Position numbers and translations under genes: made by a program. Below, piece by piece: positions 37,254 to 44,930 of a stretch of DNA of 64,000 nucleotides; position 1 is the first letter of the stretch; the number at the start of each line of letters is the position of its first letter. This DNA comes from Thermoanaerobacter pseudethanolicus ATCC 33223 (GTDB lineage Bacteria > Bacillota > Thermoanaerobacteria > Thermoanaerobacterales > Thermoanaerobacteraceae): the NCBI RefSeq assembly GCF_000019085.1, contig NC_010321.1:186001-250000 (forward strand), given 5' to 3'. Below the pieces are notes generated by a model. That model worked only from the letters and a program-made list of their open reading frames with translations. It searched no databases and had not been told where the DNA came from.

Positions 37254-38182
37254 CTAAATTTTTTGTCTAGGATCGAAAGCGTCTCTTAAAGCATCACCAA
37301 TGAAGTTGATAGCTACGACAGTTAGCATTATAGCAACACCTGGCGGAATCCAAAGCCATGGACGCTTTGCAAAATCGATCATATTATTTGCAGCAGACAG
37401 CATATATCCCCAAGAAGGTGTTGGAGGGATGACACCTAGTCCTAAGAAACTTAAAGCAGATTCTGATAATATGCGCCAGCTACTCCCAATGTTGCAGAAA
37501 CTATAACAGTAGGTAATACATTGGGGAAAAGGTGTTTTATTATTTTTTTACTATCTCTTAAACCTAAAACTTCTGTTGCCAGCATAAATTCTTGTTCTTT
37601 TAAACTTAGTATCTGACTTCGTACAAGCCTTGCAAGGCCTACCCATGATATAAATCCTAAGATAAACATGACGTAATATATTCTTTGAGATGGTGGAATC
37701 TTTAAGTCAGACATTATTGCACCTAACATGACTAGGATAGGAAGACCTGGCATGGCATATATAATATCTGCTAATCTCATTATTATGACATCTAACCAGC
37801 CTCCGTAATATCCTGCGATAGAGCCTAACATTCCACCGATTAAAACGATTATCAAAGTAGCTGCAATCCCTATTGTAAGGGAAATTCTACCTGCAAGCAT
37901 AAGCCTTAAAAGCACATCTCTTCCTAGATTATCTGTACCAAGCCAATGTTCTGTACTTGGTGGTTGATTCCCTTTTGATACATCTATTTTTGCATCCAGA
38001 TAAGGCGAAAAATAAGGCCCTACAAAAGAGAAAAGGAACATAAAAGTCAAAATTACCAGTCCCAATATGGCGTATTTATTTTTTAAAAATCTATGGAAAG
38101 CGTCTCTCCAAATCGAAGGTGCTTTTTTCAGATTATTTTTCTTTTTATAATCAAGAGGTTGATTTACATTGACTTGATCCAA
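37254..38182 (-). pseudogene. oppC: Oligopeptide ABC transporter permease OppC, single frameshift near 37477
   Basis: Inner-membrane permease of the importer. The N-terminal 240 codons read normally (HWLGTDNLGRDVLLRLMLAGR, the EAA-like loop LATEVLGLRDSKKIIKHLFP) and then run out of frame at VAGAYYQNLL. One added base near 37477 restores the standard ending (AGA-ILSESALSFLGLG, WGYMLSAANN, NFIGDALRDAFDPRQK) up to the stop at 37254. So the gene has a one-base deletion: either a real mutation that would break the transporter or a sequencing error. The rest of the operon is intact, which favours an error or a very recent event. TTG 38182 is the start. Confidence 0.85.
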
Positions 38183-38195
38183 AGCTTTATCCCCC

Positions 38196-39161
38196 CTATT
38201 TAAGTCTTACACGTGGATCAGCAACGCCATACAAAACGTCAGCTAAAATATTTGCTAAAATTGTAAGAACGGTTATGAGCATTGTGTATCCCAAAAACAA
38301 TGGATAATCCCTTATATAAATTCCTTCTAGAACGACTTTACCAATGCCGGGCCAGTTGAATATCCTCTCAGTTATCATTGCACCTGCAAATAAGCTAGGT
38401 AATTCTAAAGTAAACAAAGTGATCAAAGGTAGAAGAGCATTTCTTAAAGCATGTTTAAAAATAACAGTTCTTTCCTTTAAGCCTTTAGCTCTGGCAGTCC
38501 TTATATAATCTTGCTTTATGACTTCTAGCATATTTGCCCTAAAATAGCGGCTTAAGCCCCCTACACTTATTAAAGTTAGAGTAGCAACAGGAAGCACCAT
38601 GTGCTTTGCAACATCAACTATATGGGCCCAACCAGTATAATTGGATCCTGTTGTTATCATTCCACCTAAGGGGAACCATTTGAGGTCTACTGCAAAAACT
38701 TTAAGCATAACAAGACCTAAGAAGAAAGAGGGTAAAGAGTAAAGGATAAATACAAGCAAGGTAGCTATAGTGTCAAATACAGAATACTGCCGTATAGCAG
38801 AATAGATACCTATTATAGAGGCAATTAACCATTCAAAGAACATTATAGCTACTCCCAATATAAAGGAATTCCATATAAAATCATTTATTACCTGTATAAC
38901 AGGTTTTTTAAACATTAAAGAGTCGCCCAAATCACCTTTTAAGACACCGCTTGCCCAAGAAATATACCTTTCGGGTAGTGGTTTGTCCAATCCATAAAGG
39001 GCCCTTAATTGTGCAGCCCTTTCCTCAGTCATCTTAGGATTTTGAAGTTGAGAGGTGACGTAGTCACCAGGTGCCATTGCAAAAATTAAAAATATTATTA
39101 TAGAAGCTCCAATTAATGTAGGAATACTCTGTAGTAGTCTGCGTATAATAAACTGTGTCAT
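38196..39161 (-). CDS. oppB: Oligopeptide ABC transporter permease OppB
   Basis: First permease subunit, 321 residues with six predicted helices. The N-terminal MTQFIIRRLLQSIPTLIG is typical, the EAA loop reads DYIRTARAKGLKERTVIFKHALRN, and the C-terminus ends VLYGVADPRVRL. ATG 39161 follows GGAGGG. It is separated from the binding-protein gene by a hairpin that probably lowers its expression relative to oppA. Confidence 0.95.
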   Translation of the reverse strand: MTQFIIRRLLQSIPTLIGASIIIFLIFAMAPGDYVTSQLQNPKMTEERAAQLRALYGLDKPLPERYISWASGVLKGDLGDSLMFKKPVIQVINDFIWNSFILGVAIMFFEWLIASIIGIYSAIRQYSVFDTIATLLVFILYSLPSFFLGLVMLKVFAVDLKWFPLGGMITTGSNYTGWAHIVDVAKHMVLPVATLTLISVGGLSRYFRANMLEVIKQDYIRTARAKGLKERTVIFKHALRNALLPLITLFTLELPSLFAGAMITERIFNWPGIGKVVLEGIYIRDYPLFLGYTMLITVLTILANILADVLYGVADPRVRLK

Positions 39162-39183
39162 TCTATCCCTCCTAATAGATGAA

Positions 39184-39213
39184 AAGCCCGGCCCTTAACA
39201 GCCCGGGCTTTTT
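39184..39213 (-). terminator. Intra-operon attenuating hairpin between oppA and oppB
   Basis: AGCCCGG (39185-39191) pairs with CCGGGCT (39203-39209); the flanking A and T runs make it symmetric. On the minus strand it follows the oppA stop and is followed by T residues, so part of the transcripts probably end here. Confidence 0.75.
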
Positions 39214-39222
39214 AAATTTAAA

Positions 39223-40965
39223 TTAGTACTGAAGAATTTCTGCTTGATACAGTGAATAAGTAAAATCTCTGAAAGATGAGATCTGGAATCCTACTACTCT
39301 GCTGTTCTTTGCATTGAGGTCATTTCTCTGATACAGGAAGATGTATGGCAAGTCATCGTTTAATACTTTGTAAAGTTCATGGTAAATTTCCTTGCGTTTA
39401 TTAATATCTGTTTCTTCACGGCCCTTTAGTATGAGTTCATCAACTTTTGGATTTGCATACCCTATTTTATTCTGAGACCCTTTTGAGAAGAATATAGTAT
39501 AAGGATCTGGTTCAGGAGTTAAGCCCCAAGCCATGAAGTACATTTCAAAATCGCCTTTATTGACCTTGTCAATTATGGCGTTGAATTCAAGAGGTTCTGC
39601 CACAAATTCTATACCCAATTCTTTATAATTTTCTACTGCCATTGGCACTAAAGCATCATTTACTGGATTAGGTGATGAAGCTAAGAAGTGTATTGTAAAT
39701 TTCTGACCATCTTTATAACGATAACCATCTGGTCCTAATTTCCAACCAGCTTCATCTAAAAGCTGCTTTGCTTTTTCTGGGTTATAGTCATAATGTATTA
39801 TGTCTTTTTCATCAGGATATGCCCATGATACTTTAGACTGTGGCACATCTCTTACTTCTGCTAAGCCCTGATATACAGCATCAACTATAGCTTTGCGGTT
39901 AAGACCATAAGCTAATGCTTTACGCACTCTTACATCCTGGAATTTTGGCAATTTGTGATTGAAAGCTATATAACCATAACCATTAGTTGGAAGTAAGCTA
40001 TAATCAACAAATCCAAGGCTTTCTAGCAACTCTACGTTATCTTTCTTTGCTGTGATGTTTGAGGTCTCATAGTCTGTTTCACCGGTTTGTAACATTTGAA
40101 CAGCTGTTTCCTCTGTTGTAGTTTTGTAAATTAAGTGTTTAATTTTTGGAGCACCTTTCCAGTAATTCTCATTTGCTACTAAGCGAACTTCTTGACCAGG
40201 AACAAATTTTTCAAATACATAGGGACCTGAGCCGAGTGGCTGCTGTTCTAAAGCCTTTACTCCGTCTAATTTGCCTTTAGCAAAGTCTTTTCCATAATAA
40301 TGTTGTGGGATAACTGGGATATTAAGGTCTGACAAAGATGTTCCGAGAACTTTTTCTAATTGAATCTGTATTGTATGGTCATCTATTACTTTTATTCCTT
40401 CAATTTTGTCTGCATTTCCTTCATTATATTCTTTAAACCCTTTGATTCCTGCTGCAGATAAAGCAATTGGCCCATCATAAGTAGGATCAGCTAGTACATA
40501 ATAAGAAAATTCTACGTCCTTAGCTGTCAAAGGTGTTCCATCACTAAATTTTACGTCATCTCGTAAATGGAAGGTGATAGTATTGTTATCTTTGTCTATA
40601 TCCCAACTCTTTGCAAGAGATGGAATGTATGTTCCATCGAAGTCTACCTCTAGTAAACTATCAAAAATAGCGCTGTTTACATAATTGTCATATGATGTTT
40701 CAGAATAGAGAGGATTGAAAACTCCTTTTGGCTCATGAAGACCTATTATAAGTGTGTCGGTACGAGCCTTTGATGCTTCTGGTATTTTTGAAGTGTCTTT
40801 TGCTTTAGTCCAGTTGTCGCTATCTTGAACTGAAGCTGTAGGTGTTGTTTTTTGTTCTTGAGATTGTTGTGGCGTTTGAGTTTCTGTCTTACCACAGGAG
40901 GTCAAAAAAACAGATAGGATAAAAATTAGGGTCACAACTAGAGGAAGCCACTTTTTTCTTAGCAT
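39223..40965 (-). CDS. oppA: Oligopeptide ABC transporter substrate-binding lipoprotein (SBP_bac_5 family)
   Basis: Peptide-capturing lipoprotein, 580 residues. The signal peptide ends with lipobox LTSC (mature Cys24), followed by a Gln/Thr-rich linker. The family-5 solute-binding signature is visible as YVNSAIFDSLLEVDFDGTYI..LAKSW and FHLRDDVKFSDGTPLTAKDV. ATG 40965 lies behind GGGGAT. A near-consensus promoter lies upstream. It heads the operon, the usual place for the most abundant component. Confidence 0.93.
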   Translation of the reverse strand: MLRKKWLPLVVTLIFILSVFLTSCGKTETQTPQQSQEQKTTPTASVQDSDNWTKAKDTSKIPEASKARTDTLIIGLHEPKGVFNPLYSETSYDNYVNSAIFDSLLEVDFDGTYIPSLAKSWDIDKDNNTITFHLRDDVKFSDGTPLTAKDVEFSYYVLADPTYDGPIALSAAGIKGFKEYNEGNADKIEGIKVIDDHTIQIQLEKVLGTSLSDLNIPVIPQHYYGKDFAKGKLDGVKALEQQPLGSGPYVFEKFVPGQEVRLVANENYWKGAPKIKHLIYKTTTEETAVQMLQTGETDYETSNITAKKDNVELLESLGFVDYSLLPTNGYGYIAFNHKLPKFQDVRVRKALAYGLNRKAIVDAVYQGLAEVRDVPQSKVSWAYPDEKDIIHYDYNPEKAKQLLDEAGWKLGPDGYRYKDGQKFTIHFLASSPNPVNDALVPMAVENYKELGIEFVAEPLEFNAIIDKVNKGDFEMYFMAWGLTPEPDPYTIFFSKGSQNKIGYANPKVDELILKGREETDINKRKEIYHELYKVLNDDLPYIFLYQRNDLNAKNSRVVGFQISSFRDFTYSLYQAEILQY

Positions 40966-41022
40966 TTTTTAAATCCCCGTTACATTTTATTTTAAATTAT
41001 ATTTATTTTGTACACAATTACT

Positions 41023-41051
41023 ATTATAGCATATTTAATACATATTGACAA
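41023..41051 (-). promoter_or_regulatory. Sigma-A promoter of the opp operon
   Basis: On the minus strand: TTGTCA (plus 41046-41051), a 17-nt spacer, TATAAT (plus 41023-41028). About 58 bases from the -10 box to the oppA start. Confidence 0.8.
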
Positions 41052-41483
41052 CATACCCATTAAAAGTGTAAATCTTTTGCAGGCTTTTTTTAATTTTGTA
41101 TATATATTTTTAAAATCTATTAGAATGTGAAGATAAAAATTATTAACTTTTAAATCCCTATTTAAATTTTATGCAAACAAAGATGATTTTTGTACATATT
41201 TTGTGAAATTTTTTCACAAAAATTTAATAAGCCTTCAAAAAAAGTGGCAAAAACACAATACAATTTAAAATTTAATATTATTTTTAAACTAAAATTGTTT
41301 TCAAACACTAAAAAGTAAAGAAATAATAAGATAATTTTAATAGTGTCTTCTTGCTTTGTATGGACTTTATACGGTAAGAAATGGATCTTTGAAAAATATG
41401 GAATTAATTCTTAAAAGGCATTGATTTATAAACAATTATTGATATAATATTTTTATAAAATAAGAGCAAAAGATGGTGATAAA
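41052..41483. other. AT-rich intergenic region between divergent oppA and the TIM-barrel gene
   Basis: No gene seen. It holds a palindrome TGTGAAATTTTTTCACA (41202-41218), operator-like, and a promoter-like TTGATT / 16 nt / TATAAT just upstream of the gene at 41484. The rest is poly-A/T sequence. Confidence 0.5.
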
Positions 41484-42158
41484 ATGTCTGATAATTTTGT
41501 TCCCGAGATAACTTCACCTTTAAGGCAAAAGATGGTTTTAGTTCCTGAAGTTATTCATCAAAAAGCTTCGGGAATAAAGGTCTATGGTAAATTAATAAAA
41601 TCCCTTGTTTTTACAACAGATATTGCTTTGATTAGAAATACTAATGCTCATGCTGTTTTAGCAGTATATCCGTTTACTCCTCAGCCAGTTATTACTCACG
41701 CTCTTATGATGGCAGCGGATATACCGGTATTTTGCGGGGTGGGTGGAGGACTTACACAAGGAAAGAGAGTTGTTAACTTGGCTCTTGACGCGGAATTTTC
41801 TGGAGCAATGGGAGTTGTTGTAAATGCTCCTACTGCCAATGATATAATCAAAAAAATTAGAGCGACAATAGATATACCTATTGTTGTAACTATAGTGTCG
41901 GAGAAAGAGGACATAAAAGGGAGAGTAGAAGCTGGCGCTACAATACTTAACATATCTGGTGCACAAAAGACACCTGATTTAGTAAAACGTGTAAAAGATA
42001 TTTGTCCCGACATACCCATTATTGCAACAGGAGGTCCTACTGAGGAAACCATTTTAAAGACGATAGAAGCAGGCGCTAATGCTATATCCTATACTCCTCC
42101 TACAAATGCAGAGATTTTCTCAGAGATAATGGACAAATACAGAAAAGAAAGGGAATAA
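41484..42158 (+). CDS. TIM-barrel protein of uncertain function (hydrolase/aldolase-like)
   Basis: A 224-residue protein that looks like a small phosphate-binding TIM barrel. It has FCGVGGGLTQGKRVVNLA early, IDIPIVVTIVSEKEDIKGRVEAGATILNISGA in the middle, and PIIATGGPTEETILKTIEAGANAISYTPP near the end, a typical 'IATGG...AGA' barrel strand as in KDPG aldolase and ThiG-like enzymes. No catalytic lysine assignment is possible. It has a weak ribosome binding site, GGTGAT, before ATG 41484. The product is often labelled 'hydrolase' without proof. Confidence 0.75.
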   Translation: MSDNFVPEITSPLRQKMVLVPEVIHQKASGIKVYGKLIKSLVFTTDIALIRNTNAHAVLAVYPFTPQPVITHALMMAADIPVFCGVGGGLTQGKRVVNLALDAEFSGAMGVVVNAPTANDIIKKIRATIDIPIVVTIVSEKEDIKGRVEAGATILNISGAQKTPDLVKRVKDICPDIPIIATGGPTEETILKTIEAGANAISYTPPTNAEIFSEIMDKYRKERE

Positions 42159-42208
42159 ATATATGATATAATATAAATTAAAATATTTTACAAAGGGGAG
42201 AGGATGAT

Positions 42209-43342
42209 ATGCAATACAGACAATTTGGCAAACTAAATATAGCAATATCTGCATTAGGATTTGGTTTAATGAGACTTCCTGCAATTGATAATGATAACAG
42301 CAAAATAGATGAAGCGGAAGCGATAAGGATGATAAGATACGCCATTGACAATGGCGTGAATTATATTGATACAGCATGGCCGTATCATGGAGGTAACAGC
42401 GAAATAGTTGCAGGTAAAGCTTTAAAAGATGGTTACCGAGAAAAAACTTTTCTTGCTACGAAACTTCCCACCTGGCTAATTAACGAGAAAGAAGATATGG
42501 ACAAATATTTAAATGAACAGCTCAAGAAACTTCAGACAGACCACATAGATTTTTATCTTTTGCATGCTTTAGATAAAAATAAATGGGAGAACATGAAAAA
42601 AGTTGATGCTTTAAGCTGGGCTGAAAAGAAGAAGCAAGAAGGGAAGATAAGATACATAGGGTTTTCCTTCCATGATGAGTATCCTGTATTCCAAGAGATT
42701 GTAGATTATTATGACAAATGGGATTTCTGTCAAATACAGTACAACTATATGGACATAGATGTGCAGGCTGGAGAGAAGGGATTAAAATATGCTGCTTCAA
42801 AAGGCTTAGGTGTTGTAATAATGGAGCCTATAAGAGGAGGAAGGCTTGCCAACCCTCCAAAAGCAGTGCAAGACATTTGGGATACTGCAAAGGTTAAGCG
42901 TACCCCTGCAGAGTGGGCACTTCAATGGTTATGGAATCAGCCGGAGGTTTCGGTTGTGTTAAGTGGCATGAGCACGTTTGAGCAACTAAAAGAAAATATT
43001 GAAAGCGCAAAAAGGTCAGGAATAAATACCTTAACAAAAGAAGAACTTGAGATTGTGAGTAAAGTTAGAAACAAATACAAAGAGCTTTCACCAATTGCCT
43101 GTACAGGGTGTAACTACTGCATGCCTTGTCCAAATGGTGTAAATATACCAAGGAACTTTGAACTTTACAACGAAGCTCATATGTATAACACCTATGAAGC
43201 TAACCGCAGGGATTACGAAAACTTGGGAGATGCAAAAGCGAGTTCCTGCATTGAATGTGGTACCTGTGAGAGCGTATGTCCACAACATCTTACAATAATT
43301 GATTATCTTAAAGAGGTTGCAGATTATTTTGAAAGAGCATAA
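42209..43342 (+). CDS. Aldo/keto reductase with C-terminal 4Fe-4S ferredoxin domain
   Basis: A 377-residue oxidoreductase. The N-terminal aldo/keto reductase barrel has the catalytic Asp/Tyr in VNYIDTAWPYHGGNSE, Lys in FLATKLP and His in DFYLLHALD. The C-terminal extension holds cysteine motifs CTGCNYCMPCPNGVNIPR and CIECGTCESVCPQHL, the second forming a 4Fe-4S site. This fused type is common in anaerobes and probably couples an electron carrier to carbonyl reduction. ATG 42209 follows GGGGAGAGG. A terminator follows. The natural substrate is unknown. Confidence 0.92.
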   Translation: MQYRQFGKLNIAISALGFGLMRLPAIDNDNSKIDEAEAIRMIRYAIDNGVNYIDTAWPYHGGNSEIVAGKALKDGYREKTFLATKLPTWLINEKEDMDKYLNEQLKKLQTDHIDFYLLHALDKNKWENMKKVDALSWAEKKKQEGKIRYIGFSFHDEYPVFQEIVDYYDKWDFCQIQYNYMDIDVQAGEKGLKYAASKGLGVVIMEPIRGGRLANPPKAVQDIWDTAKVKRTPAEWALQWLWNQPEVSVVLSGMSTFEQLKENIESAKRSGINTLTKEELEIVSKVRNKYKELSPIACTGCNYCMPCPNGVNIPRNFELYNEAHMYNTYEANRRDYENLGDAKASSCIECGTCESVCPQHLTIIDYLKEVADYFERA

Positions 43343-43344
43343 CG

Positions 43345-43386
43345 AAAAAGGAGAAGGAGTTTTACATTTCGTTCCTTCTCCTTTTT
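43345..43386. terminator. Terminator after the aldo/keto reductase (probably bidirectional)
   Basis: AAAAAGGAGAAGGA (43345-43358) pairs with TCCTTCTCCTTTTT (43373-43386). Confidence 0.88.
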
Positions 43387-43488
43387 ATGTAATACCATGA
43401 TGAAAAGCAGTTAAAAATATTGTTATCCCAAGAAGAAGACATATCAGACTTAGTATTAAAATGATGACTAAATAAAATTTTTTTCCAT
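43385..43488 (-). pseudogene. Possible 34-residue single-helix membrane peptide, frameshifted at an A7 run
   Basis: On the minus strand, ATG at 43488 follows GGGGCGG with good spacing but stops after six codons. If the run of seven A's (plus 43478-43484) had eight, the frame would read MEKKFYLVIILILSLICLLL followed by GITIFLTAFHHGIT and a stop, a typical single-helix membrane peptide. The corrected length is exactly in frame. It may be a sequencing slip, a real mutation or a chance hydrophobic frame. Confidence 0.4.
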
Positions 43489-43618
43489 TTAGTATACCGC
43501 CCCTTTTAAAAACATATCTCTATAGTATAGACGAAAAACTTCGCTTTTAGTTTCATTTTTTTAAAATTTTTTCTATAAATTTTTGCCTGCTTTTATTGTT
43601 TATGAGGGGAGAGTTTGT

Positions 43619-44902
43619 ATGTTTGAGGTTTTTGAAGATATGTTAAGTCCAGAATATTGGATTAGGAAAATAGACAATACCGACAAAGTTATTATGACAC
43701 AACAAGAGATTGAAAACTTTAACAGAAAGATAATAAATAAGGTAGTTACAGTATATGACCTTGAGACATACAAAAAAAGTTTAAAAAAAGATGAGCTTAT
43801 TAAGTTAATTAAAAGTTATGAGATGCCTAAAAAGCCTATGTACGATAAGTATGGCAACCTCATAGAAGAAGACTTTTATGACGATGTAATAAAAAATACG
43901 AATTTGGAGGGAATTAAGGATGTAAATCCAGTAAGGTATGGTATAGCGATTAGAAATACTTCTATAAGAAGTTTTCCTACGAAAGAAGCTGTTTTTGACA
44001 AACAAGGAGATATAGAATTTGATAGGTTTCAAGAGACGGGATGTCAAGCTTTAGAGCCTGTAGTTATTTTACACGAGAGTAAAGACAGAAAATGGTTATT
44101 TATACAGATGTATAATTACAGAGGATGGATTAAAGCAGAAGATATTGCAATTGCGAAAGACAAAAAAGAGTTATTTGACTATATAAATTCACTAAGTTTT
44201 TTAGTAGTCACAGGAAACTATATAAAGACTCAAAGCAATCCCTTTGATAAAAATGTTTCTAAATTGGAATTTACAATGGGGACGAAAATATATCTAGAAG
44301 AAGGAAATGTTTTACATCAAGTTGGCAATCAATCAGTTATTGGACATTATCTTATAAAACTGCCTATTAGAAATGAAGAAAGGAATCTTGAGTTTAGATA
44401 TGCTCTAATTTCAAAGAAAGAAGATGTAAATGTTGGATATCTTCCCTATACAAGAGAAAACATTTTGAAGCAGGCTTTCAAACTTATAGGTGATAGATAC
44501 GGTTGGGGGGATAGTTTAGGAGGTAGAGATTGTTCTAGTTATATAATGTATATTTTTAAGACTTTTGGTATAAGGCTTCCTAGAAATGCAGATGAGCAAG
44601 AGGTTAGTGAGGGGAAATCTTATAAATTTACTGAGGAAATGCCAATTGAAGAAAGAATAAAAGTATTTGACAGTGTAAAGCCAGGAGCATTAGTCTATAT
44701 GCCAGGGCATGCCATGATTTACATTGGGAAAGAAAAAGGTGTTCCTTATATGATACATGATTTTCATGGGTATGGAGAGAAAAAAGAAGATAAATATGAG
44801 TTTGTTCCTGTAAATGAAGTTATGGTAACCTCAAGCCTTTTGCTGACAGCTTCGGGAGTGTCTTTTATAGAAAAATTTACGTCTGTTTTGGAAATTGAAT
44901 AA
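43619..44902 (+). CDS. SH3-domain NlpC/P60 (C40) peptidoglycan hydrolase
   Basis: A 427-residue cell-wall hydrolase that probably cuts stem peptides. Two SH3-like segments lie in the middle (RNTSIRSFPTKEAVF, RGWIKAEDIAIAK and SNPFDKNVSKLEFTMGTKIY). The C-terminal NlpC/P60 domain has catalytic Cys in GGRDCSSYIMYIF and His in MPGHAMIYIG, with IHDFHGYG as third residue region. No clear signal peptide is visible at ATG 43619, which follows GAGGGGAGAG; cell location is therefore uncertain. Similar proteins are seen in spore formers. It converges on adhE. Confidence 0.88.
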   Translation: MFEVFEDMLSPEYWIRKIDNTDKVIMTQQEIENFNRKIINKVVTVYDLETYKKSLKKDELIKLIKSYEMPKKPMYDKYGNLIEEDFYDDVIKNTNLEGIKDVNPVRYGIAIRNTSIRSFPTKEAVFDKQGDIEFDRFQETGCQALEPVVILHESKDRKWLFIQMYNYRGWIKAEDIAIAKDKKELFDYINSLSFLVVTGNYIKTQSNPFDKNVSKLEFTMGTKIYLEEGNVLHQVGNQSVIGHYLIKLPIRNEERNLEFRYALISKKEDVNVGYLPYTRENILKQAFKLIGDRYGWGDSLGGRDCSSYIMYIFKTFGIRLPRNADEQEVSEGKSYKFTEEMPIEERIKVFDSVKPGALVYMPGHAMIYIGKEKGVPYMIHDFHGYGEKKEDKYEFVPVNEVMVTSSLLLTASGVSFIEKFTSVLEIE

Positions 44903-44930
44903 GGGTAAAACCTTTCGGTTTTACCCTTAT
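44901..44930. terminator. Bidirectional terminator between the NlpC/P60 gene and adhE
   Basis: AAGGGTAAAACC (44901-44912) pairs with GGTTTTACCCTT (44917-44928). It overlaps both stop codons. Confidence 0.9.

Noticed and set aside
37300-37506. Plus-strand ORF of 68 codons near oppC
   Set aside because: Antisense shadow of the C-terminal part of the frameshifted oppC gene.
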